Of a DNA stretch of 64,000 nt, positions 44,357 through 52,584 are shown one piece after another. A program made the translations under genes and the position numbers. The notes under the pieces are model-generated. The model was not told the DNA's origin, made no database searches, and saw nothing but the letters and a program-made list of their open reading frames with translations. Origin of the DNA: JAOBAU01 sp034667465 (GTDB lineage: Bacteria; Acidobacteriota; Thermoanaerobaculia; Gp7-AA8); NCBI GenBank assembly GCA_034667465.1, contig JAXDJV010000002.1, forward strand, positions 496,001 to 560,000, in the 5' to 3' direction. Each line of letters starts with the position of its first letter. Position 1 is the first letter of the stretch.

Positions 44357-44523
44357 CGGGGGAGAAGACCGCGTATCTGTTTGAGAATCCACAGGTTTTC
44401 CGCAGTTTGTGGAAAACAAAGGATCTGAAAAAGGGGATGCGAGTCTAGCATGGTGACCCCCCACCCGCAACGCTGGAATAAGGCTCAGAGACGTGTACGT
44501 TTGGCCCCGTCGCTGCACATGCG
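44357..44523. other. dnaA upstream region, candidate oriC part with DnaA boxes
   Basis: Contains TGTGGAAAA at 44408-44416, whose complement TTTTCCACA matches the DnaA box TTATCCACA at 8 of 9 positions; GAATCCACA at 44385-44393 (7 of 9); and the repeated 15-mer at 44395-44409. Three box-like sites lie within 32 bases, ahead of the dnaA start. Inferred function: initiation or autoregulation. Confidence 0.6.
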
Positions 44524-44552
44524 TTGACCGCGTTCAGGGGCATCGCTATACT
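44524..44552 (+). promoter_or_regulatory. Sigma-70-type promoter of rpmH operon
   Basis: TTGACC (44524-44529), exact 17-base spacer, TATACT (44547-44552); 34 bases upstream of the rpmH ATG. The best-looking housekeeping promoter in the window. Confidence 0.8.
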
Positions 44553-44586
44553 CACCGCTTTCTTTTCAGAAGGTTAGGAAAAATTC

Positions 44587-44721
44587 ATGAAGCGTACTTT
44601 TCAGCCCAACAATCGCCGCCGCAAGCGCACGCATGGTTTCCTCGTCCGGATGCGGACGAAGGACGGACAGGCGGTGCTCTCGCGCCGTCGCCGCAAGGGT
44701 CGCAAGCGTCTTTCCGTCTGA
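44587..44721 (+). CDS. rpmH: 50S ribosomal protein L34
   Basis: 44 residues, very basic: begins MKRTFQPNNRRRKRTHGF and ends KGRKRLSV, the full L34 pattern. Small structural protein of the large ribosomal subunit. First gene of the conserved rpmH-rnpA-yidD-yidC block, divergent from dnaA, and preceded by an excellent promoter. An AAGGTTAGGAA stretch eight or more bases upstream may act as ribosome-binding site. Confidence 0.98.
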   Translation: MKRTFQPNNRRRKRTHGFLVRMRTKDGQAVLSRRRRKGRKRLSV

Positions 44722-44735
44722 CCCGCGGATTACCG

Positions 44736-45149
44736 GTGGAACATCAGGTAGCAGCCGGGGCGCGGTCCGAGGCTCTGCCGAAAGAGAAACGACTGGCGAA
44801 ACGACGCGAGTTTCTTCGCGTCTACGAAACGGGCCGCAAGCTTTTTTCCCGCTATTGCGTCCTTTTCTTCGTCGCGAACGATTTTCCGCATTCGCGGATC
44901 GGAATCACCGCGACGAAGAAGCTCGGCAAAGCGAACGTTCGCAATCGCCTGAAACGCTGGACCCGCGAGGTTTACCGCCGACAGCGGGAACCCTTCGGGC
45001 TGGATCGCCATCCGTTGGACTTCGTGGTCAATGTGAAGCCGAACGCAGCCGACGCCGACTACCTCGAGTTCCGCAAGGATCTCGAGCGTGTACTCCAGCG
45101 CGCTGCGACTGAAGGCGGAGCTCCACGCAAGACGGACCGCGCCGAGTGA
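44736..45149 (+). CDS. rnpA: Ribonuclease P protein component
   Basis: 137 residues from the GTG at 44736. Family motifs: LPKEKRLAKRREFLRVYETG (core KRLAKRREF), GITATKKLGKANVRNRLKRWTREVYR (core KKLGKANVRNRLKR) which binds RNase P RNA. It assists 5' maturation of tRNAs. The frame is open far upstream, but the earlier part would overlap rpmH; the GTG lies 14 bases after the rpmH stop. Confidence 0.94.
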   Translation: MEHQVAAGARSEALPKEKRLAKRREFLRVYETGRKLFSRYCVLFFVANDFPHSRIGITATKKLGKANVRNRLKRWTREVYRRQREPFGLDRHPLDFVVNVKPNAADADYLEFRKDLERVLQRAATEGGAPRKTDRAE

Positions 45150-45156
45150 TCCCACC

Positions 45157-45366
45157 ATGCGCGCGGTCGTCCTCTTCCTGCTTCGTTCCTACAAGCGCTT
45201 TCTCTCGCCGCTGCTGCCGCCCATGTGCCGTTTCGAGCCGACGTGCTCGATGTACATGATGGAAGCGGTCGGCAAATACGGCACTCTGCGCGGCGTCTGG
45301 CTTGGCCTGCGCCGCCTTTCGCGTTGCCACGTGTTCAATCCAGGAGGTTGGGACCCGGTCCCATAG
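45157..45366 (+). CDS. yidD: Membrane protein insertion efficiency factor YidD
   Basis: 69 residues. Signature FLSPLLPPMCRFEPTCSMYM with conserved cysteines (core CRFEPTCS), an amphipathic N-terminal helix and a C-terminal CHVFNPGGWDPVP. It helps YidC insert membrane proteins. Seven bases after rnpA, three before yidC. Confidence 0.96.
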   Translation: MRAVVLFLLRSYKRFLSPLLPPMCRFEPTCSMYMMEAVGKYGTLRGVWLGLRRLSRCHVFNPGGWDPVP

Positions 45367-45369
45367 ACG

Positions 45370-47094
45370 ATGGAACGACGTATTTTCTTCGCGGTTGTGA
45401 TCTCGCTTGCCCTGCTCTGGTCGTGGGCGGCGCTCGCACCGAAACTTTTCCCCGAGCTCGCTCGCCCGCAGAAGCCGGTCACGTCGACGACGTCGACCAC
45501 CGGAACCACCGCTGCCGCGACGACTTCCTCCTCACCCGCTGCTTCCGTTCCCGCGACACCGCGCAACGTTGGAACGCTCGCGCAGGCGGTCGTCGCCGCG
45601 CACACGACGCCGGTCGCTGCAGAGACGCTGACCATCTCGACGGTCGACACGCCGGAGTTCATCGCCCGCTTCTCGAATCGCGGCGCGGAACTGATCTCGT
45701 TCCGTCTGAAGAACTACAAGACGAAGAGCAGCGACGGTCTCGTCGAGCTCGTGAAGGCGCGCGATCCGCAGCGGACCGATTTCCCGTTCGCGATCGAAGC
45801 GACCGACGGAAATCTCGCGAATCGTCTCAACTCCGCGCTCTATCAGGTCACTGAACGGATGGAAGGCTCGGTTCACGTTCTTGACTATCGCTACGCCGGC
45901 GCCGACGGCGTCTCGGCGCGCAAGACGTTCCGGATCGGAAACGACTTCCTCTTCCCCTTCGAAGTTGCAGTGTCGCCGGCCGTTCCGTATCGCGTCGCCA
46001 TCGGCTACGGAATCCGGACGCTCGACCCGACCGAGAAAGATACGCAGATCGTCATCACCGGCAACGGCGTCGTGCAGCGCGACGACTCGCTGAAGGTGAT
46101 CGCGCGCGAGAAGAGCGATCGCGTCAATCTCTTCCAGAACGTCGACTACGTCGGCATCGAAGACAACTACTTCCTCGCCACGCTCCGTCCGGAGAAACCG
46201 GCCGGCGGCGCTCTGCGATCGATCGACATCCCGAGCGGACCGAAGGAAAAGCGCCGCGAGTTCTACGCGGCGATCAATGCATCGCCGGACGGCATCGTCC
46301 GCGGTTCGTCGTTCTTCGGACCGAAGCAGGCGTCGGTGCTCGATCGCTACGGCCTCGAGAAGACGCTGCAGTTCGGGATGTTCGGCGTCATCGCCCGCTT
46401 CTTCCTTGTCGCGCTGCTCTGGATCAACAAGGCAACGCACAACTACGGCTGGGCCATCATCGTCCTGACGATCATCATCAAGGTCGTCCTCTACCCGCTG
46501 CAGCACAAGAGCAACATCTCGATGAAGCGGATGCAGAAACTGCAGCCGAAAGTCGAGGCGATCAAGGCTCGGTACAAGAAGCAGCGTACCGATCCCGAGC
46601 AGCGGCAGAAGATGAACATGGAGGTCATGAAGCTGTACCAGCAGGAAGGCATCAACCCGATGGGCGGATGCGTTCCGATCGTGCTGCAGCTCCCGATCCT
46701 CTGGGGTTTCTACGGTCTGCTATCTCGCGCCATCGAGCTTCGCGGTGCGCCGTTCATGCTATGGATTCATGACCTCTCGGCGAAGGATCCGTATTACGTC
46801 CTGCCGCTGATCATGGTCGTCACGATGTTCATTCAGCAGTACATCACGCCGACGACCGTCGATCCCGCGCAGCGCCGGATGTTCCTGATGATGCCGATCA
46901 TCTTCGGCTTCTTCTTCAAGGAGTTCCCGAGCGGTCTCGTGCTCTACTGGCTCGTACAGAACATCCTGACGATCATCCAGCAGACCATCATGAACAGGTG
47001 GTGGGAAAACCATCCGGACAACGACGACAGGAAGAACAAAGACATCACGGTTGAAAAGAAACCGCGGAAGTTGCGCGAGCAGGGGAACGAGTAA
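45370..47094 (+). CDS. yidC: Membrane protein insertase YidC
   Basis: 574 residues. N-terminal membrane anchor RIFFAVVISLALLWSWAAL, an Ala/Thr-rich linker (about 40-60), a large periplasmic beta-domain to about 345, and five core helices from about 350 onwards, with YPLQHKSNISMKRMQKLQP and the Pro-rich QQEGINPMGGCVPIVLQLPI loop. Gram-negative-type YidC rather than the short Gram-positive form, consistent with a diderm host. It inserts inner-membrane proteins with or without Sec. Confidence 0.97.
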   Translation: MERRIFFAVVISLALLWSWAALAPKLFPELARPQKPVTSTTSTTGTTAAATTSSSPAASVPATPRNVGTLAQAVVAAHTTPVAAETLTISTVDTPEFIARFSNRGAELISFRLKNYKTKSSDGLVELVKARDPQRTDFPFAIEATDGNLANRLNSALYQVTERMEGSVHVLDYRYAGADGVSARKTFRIGNDFLFPFEVAVSPAVPYRVAIGYGIRTLDPTEKDTQIVITGNGVVQRDDSLKVIAREKSDRVNLFQNVDYVGIEDNYFLATLRPEKPAGGALRSIDIPSGPKEKRREFYAAINASPDGIVRGSSFFGPKQASVLDRYGLEKTLQFGMFGVIARFFLVALLWINKATHNYGWAIIVLTIIIKVVLYPLQHKSNISMKRMQKLQPKVEAIKARYKKQRTDPEQRQKMNMEVMKLYQQEGINPMGGCVPIVLQLPILWGFYGLLSRAIELRGAPFMLWIHDLSAKDPYYVLPLIMVVTMFIQQYITPTTVDPAQRRMFLMMPIIFGFFFKEFPSGLVLYWLVQNILTIIQQTIMNRWWENHPDNDDRKNKDITVEKKPRKLREQGNE

Positions 47095-48023
47095 TGGCGC
47101 AGCGATTCGAAGGGAAGACGCTCGACGAAGCTCTCAGCCAGGCGGCCGAAACGCTTGGCGTGGAGCGCTATCAGCTCCGTCACTCCACGCTTCTCGAAAA
47201 GCGCGGATTCCTCGGCGGCGTGAAGCGTGTCGTCATCGAGGCCGAAGTCGACACCAACGCCAGCGTGCCCGCTGCTGCCCCGGCTGTTTCCGCTCCGTCG
47301 CCGGTCGCTGAATCAACTCCCGTTTCATCCGAGCCGGCAGCTCCAGCGGCTGCTCCCCGGTCGCCTCGTCCGGAAGGACGCGGCGGATCGGGCGGTGGTC
47401 GCGGCGCTGCACGCGGAGGTTCGCGGCGTGAGGGCGGCGGTGGCGGGCGGGGGAGAGGGCGGGGACGTTCCTCTTCGCGCGATGAAGGTCCGGCATTTCA
47501 GAGCGGCGACTTCGAGCGCTTCACTCCGACCGAGACGCCGGAGCAGGGTCCGCAGTCGGAGATGGCGAAGGTCGTTCGCGACTGGGTGGAAGAGGTGCTC
47601 GATCTCGTGCGCATCGACGTCGCCGTTCGCACGGAAGAAAACGATACGCAGATCCACGTTCGTCTTTACGGCCGCGACGCCGGACGGATGATCGATCGTC
47701 ACGGTGAGCTGCTCGACGCCGTGCAGGTCCTGGCGAACAAAGCGCTCACCGGACGGAAGGTCGAGAAAGAGATCGAGCTCGATTGCGAAGCGTTCAAAGA
47801 GCGCCGCGCAGAGACGCTCACCACGCAGGCGCGCGAGCTTGCCGATCGTGTACGTCGCGACGGCCGCGAGCAGCTTCTGCCGGCGATGAGTCCCGTGGAG
47901 CGGCGCATCATTCATCTCGCTCTGCAGGATGACGCCGAGGTTGCGACGGAGTCGCGCGGCGAAGGATTCTTCAAGCGGGTGGCGGTGATTCCGCGACCGG
48001 CAAGCGCTCCGACGGAGTCGTGA
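47094..48023 (+). CDS. jag: RNA-binding protein Jag/KhpB with RGG-like linker
   Basis: 309 residues. Jag_N domain (MAQRFEGKTLDEALSQA, about 1-55), an unusually long Ala/Pro/Ser then Gly/Arg-rich linker with repeated GGR/RGR (about 60-145), then a KH domain (RIDVAVRTEENDTQIHVRLYG in part, core RLYGRDAGRMIDRHG) and an R3H domain (MSPVERRIIHLALQ). It shares one base with the yidC stop (TAATG). Such proteins bind RNA with KhpA and affect cell elongation and division. The RGG-like tract is longer than in typical homologues. Confidence 0.94.
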   Translation: MAQRFEGKTLDEALSQAAETLGVERYQLRHSTLLEKRGFLGGVKRVVIEAEVDTNASVPAAAPAVSAPSPVAESTPVSSEPAAPAAAPRSPRPEGRGGSGGGRGAARGGSRREGGGGGRGRGRGRSSSRDEGPAFQSGDFERFTPTETPEQGPQSEMAKVVRDWVEEVLDLVRIDVAVRTEENDTQIHVRLYGRDAGRMIDRHGELLDAVQVLANKALTGRKVEKEIELDCEAFKERRAETLTTQARELADRVRRDGREQLLPAMSPVERRIIHLALQDDAEVATESRGEGFFKRVAVIPRPASAPTES

Positions 48024-49339
48024 GCTTCGCGGCGTTCGACACCATCGTCGCGCCGGCCACACCGGTCGGCCGCAGCGCGCTGGCAGTCGTTCGCATCGAT
48101 GGACCGCTGACAACGACGATCGTCGACACGCTGACCGACGGATCTTCGGATCAACGGATCGCTGTACATCGGTACCTAAGTCACAATGGTGAACTGCTCG
48201 ACGACTGCGTGGTCGTCCGCTACGTGGCGCCGCACTCGTTCACCGGGAACGACCTCGCCGAGCTGACGCTCCACGGGAACCCGCTGCTGGTCGAGCGGGT
48301 CATTGCGGCGGCGGTGGCGCTCGGAGCGCGAATCGCGGAGCCGGGCGAGTTCACGGAGCGCGCGGTGCTGAACGGGAAGCTCGACCTCGTGCAGGCGGAG
48401 TCGATCGCCGATCTGATCGCCGCGCGGACAACGCTCCAGGCGAAGTTGTCGCTGACGAACCTTCGCGGCGCGCTGAGCACGAAGGCGCACGGAATTCGCG
48501 AGTCGCTGCTTTTCGTGATCTCGCGGCTCGAGGCGGCGCTCGACTTTTCGGAAGAGGGGTACGACTTCATCTCCCGGGCCGAGGCTCGGTCCAAAGTTGA
48601 GGAAGCGATCGTGGCGTGCCGTGTGATCGCCGAAACATGGCGGCGCGGTCGCGCAACAACGGCCGGACTGAGTCTCGTGATTCTCGGGCGGCCGAACGCG
48701 GGCAAGTCGACGCTGCTCAACCGGCTCGTCGGAAGCGAACGAGCGATCGTGACGCCGATCCCGGGAACGACGCGCGACATTGTTCGGGAGACGATCGAGA
48801 TCGGGGGCTTGCCAGTGACGATCGCCGACACGGCCGGACTGCGGGAGAGCAGCGACGTCGTGGAAGGGATCGGCATCGAGCGGGCGCGTGAAGCGGCTGC
48901 CGGCGCGGACATCGTTCTTTATCTGATCGACGCAACCGCGGGACGGACGGCGGAAGATGAGCAGGAACTGGCGACGCTGGACGGTCCATTAATCGTCTGG
49001 ACGAAGAGCGACCTTGCTGCAGCGCCCGGTTTGGCAATCAGTGCGAAGACGGACGCCGGCGTGACCGAGCTGCTGTCACGTCTCGATGCGCTGGTTCGCG
49101 AGCGCTTTGCGGTGCCGGAGAGCTCGGCAACGATTGTCAACGAACGTCAGCGTCAGGCGATCGCCGCCTGCGAGGAATCGCTCAGCGTCGCTCTTCAGTC
49201 GCTTGACGCCGGCTACGAAGAGCCGATCGTCGTCGTCGATCTCTACCGGGCGTCGAATGCGCTCGGCGTTCTGACCGGCGCGATCACCAACGACGAGATC
49301 CTGACAGAGATTTTCTCGAAGTTCTGCATCGGGAAATAG
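48020..49339 (+). CDS. mnmE: tRNA modification GTPase MnmE (TrmE)
   Basis: 439 residues. N-terminal formyl-THF-binding domain, helical domain, G-domain with GRPNAGKSTLLNRL, DTAGLRES, and the C-terminal CIGK whose Cys is needed for catalysis. Works with MnmG to place the aminomethyl group on the wobble uridine of tRNAs. Starts with GTG overlapping the jag stop by four bases. Confidence 0.97.
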   Translation: MSFAAFDTIVAPATPVGRSALAVVRIDGPLTTTIVDTLTDGSSDQRIAVHRYLSHNGELLDDCVVVRYVAPHSFTGNDLAELTLHGNPLLVERVIAAAVALGARIAEPGEFTERAVLNGKLDLVQAESIADLIAARTTLQAKLSLTNLRGALSTKAHGIRESLLFVISRLEAALDFSEEGYDFISRAEARSKVEEAIVACRVIAETWRRGRATTAGLSLVILGRPNAGKSTLLNRLVGSERAIVTPIPGTTRDIVRETIEIGGLPVTIADTAGLRESSDVVEGIGIERAREAAAGADIVLYLIDATAGRTAEDEQELATLDGPLIVWTKSDLAAAPGLAISAKTDAGVTELLSRLDALVRERFAVPESSATIVNERQRQAIAACEESLSVALQSLDAGYEEPIVVVDLYRASNALGVLTGAITNDEILTEIFSKFCIGK

Positions 49340-49353
49340 CCGTCGTCTGGCAA

Positions 49354-49369
49354 TGTTCCACGTGGAACG
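49354..49369. promoter_or_regulatory. parS: parS-like ParB-binding site 1
   Basis: TGTTCCACGTGGAACG, 15 of 16 positions of the palindromic parS form TGTTCCACGTGGAACA. It lies in the mnmE-mnmG junction and covers the first possible mnmG start codon. Confidence 0.85.
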
Positions 49370-49370
49370 T

Positions 49371-51254
49371 ATGGAACAACGCTTCGACGTAGTAGTGATC
49401 GGTGGCGGCCACGCCGGCGCGGAGGCTGCGCGAGTCTGCGCCCGCGGAGGTGCAAAGGTCGCGCTCGTCACCATGCTCCGCGAAGCGATTGGCCGGATGT
49501 CGTGCAATCCCGCCGTCGGTGGTCTCGCCAAGGGCAACCTCGTCAAAGAGATCGACGCCCTCGGCGGACTGATGGGGGAGGCGACCGATCGCGCCGGCAT
49601 CCAGTTCAAGGTGCTAAACCGCTCGAAGGGTCCCGCGGTTCAGGGACCTCGCGCGCAGTGCGATCGCGATGTCTACGCCGCGACCGTCCTCGAGCTCCTC
49701 GAACAGGAACCGAATCTCACCATCGTGGAAGGCGCCGTAACGTCGCTGCTCCATGACGGAAACGCCGTTCGCGGCGCTCTGCTAAAGGACGGAACACGGC
49801 TCAACGCTCGCGCCGTCGTCGTCACTACCGGCACGTTTCTCCGAGCGCTCATGCATTTCGGAGAGGTGAAAACCGCCGGCGGACGCTTTGGCGAGCCGTC
49901 CGCGGAGACGCTTTCTGACTCCCTTCGCGCGCTTGGGCTGCAACTCGGCCGTCTCAAGACCGGCACGCCGCCGCGAATCCTTCGCGACTCCGTCGACTTC
50001 TCGAAGATGGAGGAAGCGCCGGGCGACGCCGTTCCGCGGCCTTTCTCGATCATCACCGATCGCATTCCGCTCCCGCAGGTGCTCTGTCATCTGACTTATA
50101 CCGGCGCGGAAGCGCACGAACTGATTCGCGCAAATCTCCACCGTGCTCCGATGTACTCCGGTCAGATCGCCGCCGCGGGACCGCGCTACTGCCCGTCGAT
50201 TGAGGACAAAGTCGTCCGTTTTGCCGAGAAGGAACGCCACCAGGTGTTCGTCGAACCGGAAGGTCTCCACCATCCGTGGCTCTACCTGAACGGGATTTCG
50301 ACCTCGCTGCCGCCCGACGTGCAGGACGGAGTCGTCCGCTCGCTGGCCGGTTTCGAGCACGCGGTGATCGCCCGTTACGGTTATGCCGTCGAGTACGACT
50401 TCGTAAATCCGGAGCAGCTGGAGCCGACGCTCGCGGTTCGCGACGTCGAGGGTCTCTATCTCGCCGGGCAGATCAACGGAACTTCCGGATACGAAGAAGC
50501 GGCCGCGCAGGGATTCCTCGCCGGGCTGAACGCGCTCCAGCTGGTTGGTGATGGCGAACCGGTCATCCTTCGCCGCGACGAAGCTTATGCGGGAGTGATG
50601 ATCGACGATCTCGTCACGCACGGCACGACCGAGCCGTATCGGATGTTCACCTCCCGCGCGGAACACCGTCTCCTGCTCGGTTGCGACTCCGTCTACGAGC
50701 GGCTTGCCCCGATTGCGGAGCGCCTCGGCATTCTCGATGACGAGCGGAAGCGACGCGTCGAAGCGCGAGGGGAGCGAATCGCACGCGCTCGTGAGCTCTC
50801 TTCGAACACCTTCCTCACGCCGGACCGGGAAACAGTCGCGCTCCTCGACCGGATGGAACTCTCCATTTCAGAGAAATCGAGCGTCGCGAAGCTGCTCCAG
50901 CGACCCGATTTCGACCTGACTCGCTTCCTCGAAACCGTTTCGCTTCCCGAGCTGACGGCGGCCTTCGAAGCGTTGAACGAAGAAGAGACCGAGGCGGTTG
51001 TCAGCCGCCTTCGCTACTCCGGCTACATCGAGCGGCAGGAGCGGGAAGCGGCGAAGCTGTCTCAGGACGATGCGGTGACGATTCCGGCCGATCTCTCGTA
51101 TGCGTTGCCGGGGCTGTCGCGAGAGATGGTCGAGAAGCTCAGCTTCGTCCGCCCGGTCTCGCTCGGACAGGCGAGCCGCATCCCGGGCGTGACGCCGGCG
51201 GCGATCGCAGTTCTCCGGATGCACATTCGGCGCGGCGTTCGGGCGGCTTCGTGA
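49371..51254 (+). CDS. mnmG: tRNA uridine-5-carboxymethylaminomethyl modification enzyme MnmG (GidA)
   Basis: 627 residues. FAD-binding GGGHAGAEAA near the N-terminus, SCNPAVGGLAKG, GPRAQCDRDVYA, and the C-terminal tRNA-binding helical domain. Partner of MnmE. An upstream ATG at 49353 lies within the parS-like palindrome and would add FHVER. I prefer 49371 since homologues have few residues before DVVVIGGGHAG, but the longer form is possible. The end overlaps rsmG by four bases. Confidence 0.96.
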   Translation: MEQRFDVVVIGGGHAGAEAARVCARGGAKVALVTMLREAIGRMSCNPAVGGLAKGNLVKEIDALGGLMGEATDRAGIQFKVLNRSKGPAVQGPRAQCDRDVYAATVLELLEQEPNLTIVEGAVTSLLHDGNAVRGALLKDGTRLNARAVVVTTGTFLRALMHFGEVKTAGGRFGEPSAETLSDSLRALGLQLGRLKTGTPPRILRDSVDFSKMEEAPGDAVPRPFSIITDRIPLPQVLCHLTYTGAEAHELIRANLHRAPMYSGQIAAAGPRYCPSIEDKVVRFAEKERHQVFVEPEGLHHPWLYLNGISTSLPPDVQDGVVRSLAGFEHAVIARYGYAVEYDFVNPEQLEPTLAVRDVEGLYLAGQINGTSGYEEAAAQGFLAGLNALQLVGDGEPVILRRDEAYAGVMIDDLVTHGTTEPYRMFTSRAEHRLLLGCDSVYERLAPIAERLGILDDERKRRVEARGERIARARELSSNTFLTPDRETVALLDRMELSISEKSSVAKLLQRPDFDLTRFLETVSLPELTAAFEALNEEETEAVVSRLRYSGYIERQEREAAKLSQDDAVTIPADLSYALPGLSREMVEKLSFVRPVSLGQASRIPGVTPAAIAVLRMHIRRGVRAAS

Positions 51255-51808
51255 CCGAGAAGCTCGAGCTCTACAAGCGGTTGCTTCTGCAGTGGACCGA
51301 GAAGGTGAACCTGATCGGGCCGGAGGCGAAGGCCAACATCGACGAGCATATCGCCGAGGCAGTGGCGGCGGCCGAGCTGGTCAAACCGGAGGGGGAGTGT
51401 CTCGACTTCGGGAGCGGCGGCGGATTGCCGGCGATTCCGATGGCGATCATGGCTCCTGCGTCTCGCTTTCACCTGGTGGAGGCCGATCAGAAGAAGTGGG
51501 CGTTTCTAAAGCACGTGGTGCGGGAGTGCGGGTTGAACGCCGTGGTGTACGGTGATAGATTGTCGCGCGCTCTGGCGCGGTTCCCCCCTTCGCTGCGGTT
51601 TTCCCTCGTCACCTCACGTGCGGTTGGAAGTCCGGAAGAATGGGTGCCGTCGCTGGCAGCGTGGATGGAGCCGGGCGGGAGGGTGGCTCTTTTCCAGAGT
51701 ACACCCGATGTTCCGCCGATCGCAGGATTCGAAAAGACCGAGGTCTTCCGCCTTCCTCGTGGTGTCTCCAACTATCTCGTAATGCTGATGTTCCACGTGA
51801 AACAGTAA
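51251..51808 (+). CDS. rsmG: 16S rRNA (guanine-527-N7) methyltransferase RsmG (GidB)
   Basis: 185 residues from GTG. SAM-binding LDFGSGGGLPAIPMA (core DFGSGGGLP), VEADQKKWAFLK, and TSRAVGSPEEW. Methylates 16S rRNA near the decoding site. The final MFHVKQ is encoded by the parS-like site 2, so the C-terminus is imposed by DNA function. Confidence 0.95.
   Translation: MTEKLELYKRLLLQWTEKVNLIGPEAKANIDEHIAEAVAAAELVKPEGECLDFGSGGGLPAIPMAIMAPASRFHLVEADQKKWAFLKHVVRECGLNAVVYGDRLSRALARFPPSLRFSLVTSRAVGSPEEWVPSLAAWMEPGGRVALFQSTPDVPPIAGFEKTEVFRLPRGVSNYLVMLMFHVKQ
51789..51804. promoter_or_regulatory. parS: parS-like ParB-binding site 2
   Basis: TGTTCCACGTGAAACA, a match to the common parS family with one arm pair (C:A) mismatched from perfect symmetry. 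Inside the 3' end of rsmG, four bases before parA. Confidence 0.88.
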
Positions 51809-52584
51809 TGGCCGCCAGGATCATATCGCTCGCAAATCAGAAGGGTGGAGTCGGCAAAACGACAACCGCCATCAACCTCAGCGCCTCTCTGGCGGCGTGC
51901 GAGCGCAAGGTCCTGCTCATCGACCTCGATCCGCAGGCAAATGCGACCTCCGGCGTCGGATTGTCCAAAAACGATCCTGACTCGATGTATCCCGTTCTGG
52001 TGGAAGGACTTAGCATCCGCAAAGCCATCCGCGAAACGGAACTTCCGACCTTTCACATCGCAGCTTCGTCCGTTGACCTCGTCGCAGCCGAGCTCGAGCT
52101 TTCCGACGCCATCGGCCGTGAGTTCCACCTCCGCCGCTCGCTCCAGGAAGTTGTCGGCGAGTATGATTACATCCTTATTGATTCTCCGCCATCTCTTGGT
52201 CTTCTGACGATTAACGGACTGACGGCCGCGCATTCCGTCCTCGTGCCGATGCAGTGCGAGTACTTCGCAATCGAAGGCGTCGCCCAGCTGATGAACACCA
52301 TCGAGCGCGTTCGCGATCTGCTCAATCCCGGCCTCGATATCGAAGGGATCGCCCTGACGATGTACGACGAGCGGATGAACCTCGCAAAACAGGTCGCCGA
52401 AGAGGTCCGCCAGCATTTCGGCGACAAGGTCTACAAGTCGGTCATTCCGCGCAACGTCCGTCTCGGCGAGGCGCCGTCGTTCGGGAAGCCCATCATTCTT
52501 TATGATATTCGCTCGCGCGGCAGCGAAGCCTACGTCAGCCTCGCGAAAGAATTCATTCAGCGCGCGGAGAATGTCATCGGATGA
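51808..52584 (+). CDS. parA: Chromosome-partitioning ATPase ParA (Soj)
   Basis: 258 residues. Deviant Walker A KGGVGKTTT at 12-20 with the signature Lys, Walker A' LIDLDPQANAT, Walker B ILIDSPPSLG. ATP-driven, DNA-bound partner of ParB for origin segregation. The ATG shares one base with the rsmG stop (TAATG). Confidence 0.97.
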   Translation: MAARIISLANQKGGVGKTTTAINLSASLAACERKVLLIDLDPQANATSGVGLSKNDPDSMYPVLVEGLSIRKAIRETELPTFHIAASSVDLVAAELELSDAIGREFHLRRSLQEVVGEYDYILIDSPPSLGLLTINGLTAAHSVLVPMQCEYFAIEGVAQLMNTIERVRDLLNPGLDIEGIALTMYDERMNLAKQVAEEVRQHFGDKVYKSVIPRNVRLGEAPSFGKPIILYDIRSRGSEAYVSLAKEFIQRAENVIG

